Source: JAXDTI01 sp034090045 (GTDB taxonomy: Bacteria > Actinomycetota > Actinomycetes > Actinomycetales > Actinomycetaceae). From it: a DNA stretch of 64,000 nt. The notes beneath the pieces were generated by a model. That model saw only the letters and a program-made list of their open reading frames with translations, did not search any database and was not told the origin of the DNA. The position numbers were made by a program, and so were the translations under genes. The stretch is taken from assembly GCA_034090045.1 (NCBI GenBank), contig JAXDTI010000003.1:186001-250000 (forward strand), given 5' to 3'. Positions 58,366 through 64,000 of this stretch are shown here, piece after piece (position 1 is the first letter of the stretch; each line of letters opens with the position of its first letter).

Positions 58366-59532
58366 ATGGCGGACAAACAGAAAACCAAGGGTTCGGAAAA
58401 AAAGCATTCACGCAAGAGCCGAGAGAAAAGTCGCGAAAAGCCTGTCAAGGAATCAGAACCGGCGGCCCTCCACGAAAATCCAATATCGGCGTTGCCGCCA
58501 GGTGAACAATCGGCGACATCTGCCGTGTCAAAAACCGGTCCCACCGAGACCGGAACCCCGGTCATTAAGCTCGGAGCATCCGCGTCTCGCGGATCCGGTG
58601 GTCAATTTGCTCATGTCACGGCAGCACCGAGCGGCATGGAGGGCGCAATCTCGGAGGCTGAAGCTACCCACGTAGAAAAAATCCCGAACAAAATATATGA
58701 AGCCGAGCTCTATCGTTTGCAGGGCGAACTGGTGAAATTGCAGCGTTGGGTGAAGGCCACTGGTGCCCGTGTCGTCATCATTTTCGAGGGGCGCGATGCT
58801 GCCGGCAAAGGCGGCACTATCAAACGCATCACCGAATATATGTCTCCGCGGGTCGCCCGGGTTGTTGCCCTGCCTACCCCAACCGAACGGGAAAAGAGCC
58901 AGTGGTATTTTCAGCGCTATATTCAACACCTGCCAGCTGCCGGTGAAATCGTACTCTTTGACCGCTCCTGGTACAACCGTGCCGGTGTGGAAAAAGTCAT
59001 GGGGTTTGCCACCGGCAAACAGGTGCAGGAATTCATGCGCCAGTGCCCGATTTTTGAGCAGATGCTCGTCGAGGACGGCATTTATCTGCGTAAATACTGG
59101 TTCTCGGTTTCTGATGAGGTACAGTATGAGCGCTTCCAGTCACGTTTGAATGATCCGCTTCGGCAGTGGAAACTCTCGCCCATGGATCTGGAATCCATCA
59201 CGCGTTGGGAAGATTATTCACGCGCCAAAGACGACATGATGGTGCACACCGACACCGCCTATGCCCCCTGGCATCACGTGTTAGCCGACTCTAAAAAACA
59301 GGCACGACTGAACATGATTTCGCACCTGTTGGAGTCGCTGCCATACTATGACATTGCTGAAGGTGACGAAATCAAACTCCCGAAACGCCCGAAATCGACC
59401 GGGTATCAGCGCCCGCCGGTTTCGGTATCGAAATATGTGCCCGACCGTGCCTCACAGTGGGTGGCGGAAGCCAAGGAACGCAAAGCTAGACGTAAAGCCA
59501 AAGGTCAGCGAAACACGGACACGGAAGACTGA
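58366..59532 (+). CDS. ppk2: Polyphosphate kinase 2 (PPK2)
   Basis: 388 residues. The catalytic domain (about 105-350) has the Walker A motif FEGRDAAGKGG (140-150), LPTPTEREKSQWYFQRY, the Walker B/lid motif FDRSWYNRAGVE and KYWFSVSDEVQYERF. It interconverts polyphosphate and nucleoside phosphates; a single-domain (class I) enzyme. The first 100 residues are Lys-, Ser- and Pro-rich (EKKHSRKSREKSREK), disordered and longer than in many homologues; the tail is also basic. Converges on hemW with 12 bases between stops. Cotranscribed with the double CDGSH gene. Confidence 0.94.
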   Translation: MADKQKTKGSEKKHSRKSREKSREKPVKESEPAALHENPISALPPGEQSATSAVSKTGPTETGTPVIKLGASASRGSGGQFAHVTAAPSGMEGAISEAEATHVEKIPNKIYEAELYRLQGELVKLQRWVKATGARVVIIFEGRDAAGKGGTIKRITEYMSPRVARVVALPTPTEREKSQWYFQRYIQHLPAAGEIVLFDRSWYNRAGVEKVMGFATGKQVQEFMRQCPIFEQMLVEDGIYLRKYWFSVSDEVQYERFQSRLNDPLRQWKLSPMDLESITRWEDYSRAKDDMMVHTDTAYAPWHHVLADSKKQARLNMISHLLESLPYYDIAEGDEIKLPKRPKSTGYQRPPVSVSKYVPDRASQWVAEAKERKARRKAKGQRNTDTED

Positions 59533-59544
59533 TTCGGGCTGCTT

Positions 59545-60720
59545 TCATGCTGTCAAGGCGCGGGTGACCGCATCTGCCAGTAGTCGTCCTTTCAGGGTCA
59601 AAACAGCGCGCGGTGGTGTCTCGGATGCTGCCTGGGGGTCGCACATACCATTATCCACCAGCTCGGCCAGTCGCTCATTCCACTGCGGGATTGAGCCAGC
59701 GACAGCGGAAACCCCACTGCTCATACGCAATTGCAGCATTACCCTTTCAAGTTCACTTTCAGCCGCAGTCAAGGTCTCCGTTCCGTTCACCGGTAACTCA
59801 CCGGCAAGCAGACGGTCTGCCCAGCGTCGCGGATGCTTTTCATTCCAGTAGCGCCGCTCACCCGCGTGCGAGTGTGCGCCCGGTCCTGCACCCCACCAGT
59901 CCCAACCGAGCCAATAGGCGCTATTGTGTCGGCACCGGTACTGTTCCTTCCGTGCCCAATTGGATATTTCATACCACTGATATCCGGCCGAACCTAGTTC
60001 ATCGTCTATGACCCGATAGCAGGTGGCCTGCCAATCATCATCAATGGCAGGGAGCGAACCGGCACGAACTCGCCGTCCGAGCGCCGTACCATCGTGTATT
60101 GCCAGCGCATAGGCCGAAATATGGTCTGGTTGTAGCGCAACCATATCGCGCAGCGAACCAAGTAAATCCGGCAGCTCCTCACCCGGTGTTCCATAGATCA
60201 AATCCACAGAAGTTTGCAGCCCGGCATCCCGAGCCCACTCCAGGACTCTCGGTACCTGCTGGGGTGTATGTGTGCGCTCCAGAGTTTGCAGCACCGGGAC
60301 AGCGGTGGATTGCACCCCGAAACTCATTCGGGTCACGCCCGAGCTGGCGAGCGCCACAATCGAATCCTTGGTTACGGTATCCGGGTTCGCTTCCACGGTT
60401 ATCTCAACATCAGGTACCGTACCTATACCGGTTTTTATGAGGGAAACTGCTTGAGCAATATGGTCGGGCGCGAGAAGCGCGGGGGTGCCTCCGCCGAAAT
60501 AAATGCTCTGCGCCTCCCGGGCAACACCCCCGGCTAGCTCAGTTTCGGTACGCAACTGGATTTCAATGGCTAGCGATTCGATATAGGTCGCCCGATCCGC
60601 TCCTCGACCAAAACCGGTTGTATAGGTGTTGAAATCGCAGTATCCGCAGCGTGTCAAACAAAACGGGACATGAATATAGACCGCCAGCGGGTACACGCCG
60701 GCAGCCGAATCGAGACTCAT
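59545..60720 (-). CDS. hemW: Radical SAM heme chaperone HemW
   Basis: 391 residues, related to coproporphyrinogen III oxidase HemN, but lacking its characteristic extra regions; HemW inserts heme into proteins. The radical SAM cluster motif CLTRCGYC (Cys21, 25, 28) is near the N-terminus, IYFGGGTPALL follows, then EANPD, and the GPGAHSH segment near the C-terminal half. The ATG at 60720 shares 4 bases with the trmB stop (ATGA), so it is translated with it. HemN is the alternative; the size and neighbours lepA/trmB favour HemW, which is classically beside lepA. Confidence 0.93.
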   Translation of the reverse strand: MSLDSAAGVYPLAVYIHVPFCLTRCGYCDFNTYTTGFGRGADRATYIESLAIEIQLRTETELAGGVAREAQSIYFGGGTPALLAPDHIAQAVSLIKTGIGTVPDVEITVEANPDTVTKDSIVALASSGVTRMSFGVQSTAVPVLQTLERTHTPQQVPRVLEWARDAGLQTSVDLIYGTPGEELPDLLGSLRDMVALQPDHISAYALAIHDGTALGRRVRAGSLPAIDDDWQATCYRVIDDELGSAGYQWYEISNWARKEQYRCRHNSAYWLGWDWWGAGPGAHSHAGERRYWNEKHPRRWADRLLAGELPVNGTETLTAAESELERVMLQLRMSSGVSAVAGSIPQWNERLAELVDNGMCDPQAASETPPRAVLTLKGRLLADAVTRALTA

Positions 60721-61550
60721 TTGCGAATCGCCATCACATCGGAAATAACTCTACCGGCATGAATGCCGCGCTGTTCAAAATGTGTCAGCACCCTCCCGGG
60801 GAATCTGGGGGCGAAACCGAGCGCAAAACCGGCACCCTCCGGAAGTTGATCTCCGGGACGAAACCTGGGAACCATGTCAGGGGTGGTGAGCAGTGTGCCG
60901 TCTGCGGCAATCGGTATTTCTCCGGGACGTTCCGCGTAGGGATTATCCAGCCTGTCACATTTGGATACCGCCGAAACCATGTCCAGGGCGTAGTCAGCCC
61001 AGTCGGTTGCCATCCGCCAAACCCCGTCACGCTGCAAATACTTCGAGAGTAGCGCGAGCGGACGGGCAGAAATAAGGCGGCGTTTGTGGTGACGTTTCTT
61101 GCGCCACGGGTCAGGAAAGAAACTCCAAATCTCGCTAAGGGTTCCCTCCGGCACCAGCACCGGGATAGCCTGCAGCGCATCCGCCTCAACCAGGCGCAGA
61201 TTTGAACCTGCGGTAACCCCGGCATCGAGGGCACGCCCAACGGTTTTCACGATACCGGGATGATAGACCTCAAAAGCCAAAAAATTGTGTTTCGGGTTCG
61301 CGGCGGCAGCGGCAACTATCTGTATCCCATTGCCGGAACCTATCTCGACAGTTACCGGGTTGGAGTTACCGAAAAGACCCTGAAAATCCAGGGGCGGCTG
61401 GTCGGTGGCGACCTCCGTGACACCGGTACCACGGGTGACATCCAAAACGAAACCGGCGCGGTTTTCCGCGAAATGTCGCAACTGGGATTGCGGAAGTCGC
61501 CGGTCACGGCGAACAAAAGTCTTGACGCGGGACTCGAAAGGTCGATTCAC
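60717..61550 (-). CDS. trmB: tRNA (guanine-N7)-methyltransferase TrmB
   Basis: SAM-dependent methylation of G46 in tRNA. The 277-residue protein has the N-terminal region LRHFAENRAGFV, the SAM-binding VEIGSGNGIQIV, NFLAFEVYHPG, and the diagnostic WSFFPDPWRKKRHHKRRLIS motif for TrmB. The end reads LTHFEQRGIHAGR. GTG start at 61550 overlaps the lepA stop by 4 bases (GTGA). Forms the lepA-trmB-hemW operon. Confidence 0.95.
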   Translation of the reverse strand: MNRPFESRVKTFVRRDRRLPQSQLRHFAENRAGFVLDVTRGTGVTEVATDQPPLDFQGLFGNSNPVTVEIGSGNGIQIVAAAAANPKHNFLAFEVYHPGIVKTVGRALDAGVTAGSNLRLVEADALQAIPVLVPEGTLSEIWSFFPDPWRKKRHHKRRLISARPLALLSKYLQRDGVWRMATDWADYALDMVSAVSKCDRLDNPYAERPGEIPIAADGTLLTTPDMVPRFRPGDQLPEGAGFALGFAPRFPGRVLTHFEQRGIHAGRVISDVMAIRK

Positions 61551-63388
61551 TTCTTACCGCCCTCGTCCTCCCCGGTGAGCGCAGCAATAAAGGCCTCCGG
61601 CGGGACCTCCACGGAACCTATCGCTTTCATACGTTTCTTACCGGCCTTTTGTTTTTCGAGTAATTTGCGTTTACGGGTAATGTCGCCGCCGTAACATTTC
61701 GCGAGCATATCCTTGCGCAGTGCCCGAATAGTTTGCCGAGCGATTACCCTGGAACCGACTGCGGCCTGAACCGGAACCTCGAATAGTTGGCGTGGCAGCA
61801 GTTCCTTGAGGCGCTTCGTCATCCGCACGCCATAGCTGTAGGCAGCATCCCGATGCACGATTGCGGAAAAGGCATCAACTGGGTCACCATTGAGCAAAAT
61901 ATCGACTTTCACCAGGTCAGCGGCGGCAACGCCGTCTTCGTGATAGTCGAGGGAAGCGTACCCTCGGGTGCGAGACTTCAACTGGTCAAAGAAATCGAAC
62001 ACGATTTCTGCCAACGGTATCCGGTAGCGAATCTCCACACGCTGCTCGGTGAGATAGTCCATGCCCTGCATCACGCCGCGCCGTTCCTGGGACAGTTCCA
62101 TTACCGCACCCACATATTCCGAGGGGGTCAGGATTGATGCCGCCACCACCGGCTCCTCGATTCGGGCGATTTTGCCCTCCGGAAACTCCGATGGATTTGT
62201 GACGGTGACAACCGAGCCGTCCTCCATGGTGACCGTATAAATCACCGAGGGGGCGGTGGCAATAATATCCAGTCCGGCTTCTCGCTCTAGCCGTTCCTTT
62301 ACAATCTCTAAATGCAGTAGTCCTAAGAAGCCGCAGCGGAACCCGAACCCGAGCGCCACCGAAGTTTCTGGCTCGTAGGTGATGGCGGCATCGTTGAGAC
62401 GTAGCTTGTCGAGAGCCTCACGTAACGCCGGGAAATCAGCGCCATCGATCGGGTAGATACCGGAATAGACCATAGGTTTGGCATCCGCGTAACCGGACAG
62501 CGGTTGCTCAGCAGGTTGGGCAGCATCGGTCACGGTGTCTCCGACACGAGTTTTACGAACATCCTTTGCCCCGGTGATCAGGTATCCCACCTCACCGACG
62601 CTGAGCTGCTCGGTCGGCTTCGGTTCCGGAGATATAACACCGATTTCGGTGAGTTCATAGTCCTGAACTGAAGACATCATCCGTACTTTCTGTCGGTGAT
62701 GCAGACTGCCATCTACCATTCGGATATAGGTGACCACCCCGCGATAGGCGTCGTAAACCGAGTCGAAAACCAGGGCGCGTGCCGCAGCATCCAGGTTGCC
62801 GGTGGGTGGTGGAACCTCTTGGACTATCCTGTCGAGCACTTCGGCGACACCCTCCCCGGTCTTTGCCGAAACCGCTAAAACATCGGATTCATCGACCCCG
62901 AGCAGACTGGTTATCTCGGCGCGCACCCGCTCCGGTTCGGCTGCCGGCAGGTCGATTTTATTCATCACCGGTATTATCGCCAGGTCGTGTTCCATCGCCA
63001 TATAGAGGTTTGCCAGGGTCTGTGCCTCAATACCTTGAGAGGCATCCACCAGCAAGATTGCTCCCTCGCAGGCGGCGAGGGACCGCGAAACCTCGTAGGA
63101 AAAATCGACGTGCCCGGGAGTGTCAATCATGTTTAGCACATAATCGCCACCATCGACTCTCCAGGGCATCCGTACCGCCTGCGATTTGATGGTGATACCG
63201 CGTTCCCGCTCAATGTCCATTCGGTCAAGGTATTGGGCACGCATTTCACGTTCACTCACAATCCCGGTGAGCTGCAGCATCCGGTCTGCGAGAGTTGATT
63301 TGCCGTGATCGATATGCGCTATTACACAAAAATTGCGGATAGCCGCCGGGTCGGTGATTTGGTGTTGCGCCACCGGCTGTCCTTTCAT
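61547..63388 (-). CDS. lepA: Elongation factor 4 (LepA)
   Basis: Ribosome-bound GTPase that back-translocates or acts in stalled or late initiation. 613 residues with G1 AHIDHGKST, effector ERGITIKSQAVRM, G3 DTPGHVDFSYE and G4 MNKID. The LepA-specific C-terminal domain is visible (SLDYHEDGVAAADLVKVDILLNG, and CYGGDITRKRKLLEKQKAGKKRM). Two starts are possible: ATG at 63388 with GGGAAAGAG, or GTG at 63373 with AAAGGA six bases upstream, starting at AQHQITDP. First gene of lepA-trmB-hemW. Confidence 0.97.
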   Translation of the reverse strand: MKGQPVAQHQITDPAAIRNFCVIAHIDHGKSTLADRMLQLTGIVSEREMRAQYLDRMDIERERGITIKSQAVRMPWRVDGGDYVLNMIDTPGHVDFSYEVSRSLAACEGAILLVDASQGIEAQTLANLYMAMEHDLAIIPVMNKIDLPAAEPERVRAEITSLLGVDESDVLAVSAKTGEGVAEVLDRIVQEVPPPTGNLDAAARALVFDSVYDAYRGVVTYIRMVDGSLHHRQKVRMMSSVQDYELTEIGVISPEPKPTEQLSVGEVGYLITGAKDVRKTRVGDTVTDAAQPAEQPLSGYADAKPMVYSGIYPIDGADFPALREALDKLRLNDAAITYEPETSVALGFGFRCGFLGLLHLEIVKERLEREAGLDIIATAPSVIYTVTMEDGSVVTVTNPSEFPEGKIARIEEPVVAASILTPSEYVGAVMELSQERRGVMQGMDYLTEQRVEIRYRIPLAEIVFDFFDQLKSRTRGYASLDYHEDGVAAADLVKVDILLNGDPVDAFSAIVHRDAAYSYGVRMTKRLKELLPRQLFEVPVQAAVGSRVIARQTIRALRKDMLAKCYGGDITRKRKLLEKQKAGKKRMKAIGSVEVPPEAFIAALTGEDEGGKK

Positions 63389-63460
63389 CCGCTCTTTCCC
63401 AACCCTCCAATCATATCGGTAGGGCTGTTTCGCGGCGAAGCACAGCCGGTGGCTGCCGGC

Positions 63461-64000
63461 TCAACGCAGTGAAGTGTGGCGGTTAATCATCCAAATTGTT
63501 ACCAGAATATAGGCGACCATGCACAGCGGATACACGACCAGTGAACCCATAGGAATAACATTGGTATCACCGTTGACGATCGACTCTATCGGGGAAGTAA
63601 AAACCCATCCCCAGTCACCGTGCACCACGTTCGTCCCCGCATAGACGTTCCCCGCATAGATTTCAGTTTCGTCACCGACTTTGAACTGTAGCGGAATCAG
63701 GAAAGTGGCCGCCACCGATAACACCGTCACAACCACATAGTTGATAATGAAGGCAACAATCATGCCGCCTGCCTTACCCAGGCGCAGCATCAAAGGAGTA
63801 TTACCGAAAGTGATTACGAATGCCCACTCAAAAACGCTGAGAGCCGTACCGGCCACCACCAGCAATAACATGAATCCGGTAACCGATTGAAGTATTTCGA
63901 CACTGACGGGGTCGGAATAGGCCAGACGAATTATCCCCGGCACCGACTGGGGTACTGCCGGGTTACCCTCGGTTGCCGCCCGACCCATACCCAGACCGTA
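63461..64000 (-). CDS. Unidentified membrane protein (incomplete at window edge)
   Basis: At least 179 residues; the frame is open to the edge of the window, so the true start may lie outside (an internal ATG is at 63988). Four hydrophobic segments are visible (VTGFMLLLVVAGTALSVFEWAFV; MIVAFIINYVVVTVLSVAATF; PMGSLVVYPLCMVAYILVTIW), with an outside loop of about 50 residues rich in Gly, Asp and Asn (GDETEIYAGNVYAGTNVVHGDWG). The C-terminus is NRHTSLR. No family is recognised. It is on the same strand as lepA, with 72 bases between. Confidence 0.6.
   Translation of the reverse strand, partial: YGLGMGRAATEGNPAVPQSVPGIIRLAYSDPVSVEILQSVTGFMLLLVVAGTALSVFEWAFVITFGNTPLMLRLGKAGGMIVAFIINYVVVTVLSVAATFLIPLQFKVGDETEIYAGNVYAGTNVVHGDWGWVFTSPIESIVNGDTNVIPMGSLVVYPLCMVAYILVTIWMINRHTSLR

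Noticed and set aside
1..64000. CRISPR array, rRNA genes, complete insertion sequences or prophage
   Set aside because: No evenly spaced direct repeats with unique spacers, no rRNA-like sequence and no transposase, integrase or phage structural genes were recognised.

Overview
The window looks like chromosomal core sequence of an actinobacterium of moderate GC, roughly the mid-50s percent by eye. The evidence is IF-2 with a long basic N-terminus and no separate ylxR, an IdeR/DtxR regulator with all metal ligands, a lysA-hom-thrC-thrB order, a structured leader in front of pnp that fits the actino-pnp RNA motif, and a Glp (MoeA-like)/GlpR (SepX-like) division pair in its usual neighbourhood. 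Codon use and gene order suggest Actinomycetaceae (Mobiluncus, Varibaculum or Actinotignum type). That placement is inference, not identification.

Left part (1-17.8 kb, nearly all minus strand): the 5' end of ribD behind an FMN riboswitch and terminator, a VIT/CCC1 metal transporter, truB-rbfA-infB, a GlsB-type membrane protein, a DctA-like C4-dicarboxylate carrier, pnp, rpsO, ribF, metK-rho and nusA-rimP. This is the actinobacterial rimP-nusA-infB-rbfA-truB-ribF-rpsO-pnp supercluster, but broken up. rho and metK sit inside it, ylxR is missing, and the nusA/rho junction carries a nested inverted repeat and a long C/U-rich (minus strand) tract. A lipoprotein gene diverges from rimP, and a tRNA-Asn follows.

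Middle (18-42.4 kb): a FadD15-like acyl-CoA ligase converges on rpoBC. A NiaP-like transporter separates rpoB from rpsL-rpsG-fusA-tuf, which run the opposite way, so the usual colinear rpoBC-str arrangement is inverted. Then come pdxY, a lipid kinase, aspA and the lysine/threonine operon. Region 42.4-44.1 kb, just beyond the 3' end of tRNA-Ala, is poorly coding: one intact ACT-domain gene plus fragments that look degenerate.

Right part (44-64 kb): the glpR-GNAT-glp cell-division cluster, fthC, a SAF-domain protein and mscL. Next is a 1370-residue protein with a superfamily-1 helicase/nuclease layout whose catalytic motifs are all altered, with a small translationally coupled ORF behind it. 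Then come tRNA-Arg, a universal stress protein, an NlpC/P60 hydrolase, ideR/dtxR diverging from serC, a double CDGSH iron-sulfur protein followed by PPK2, lepA-trmB-hemW joined by 4-base overlaps, and an incomplete membrane protein at the edge. The genes serve mostly transcription, translation and amino-acid synthesis. The most unusual items are the pseudo-helicase, the palindromic element with the rut-like tract beside rho, and the rearranged conserved clusters.
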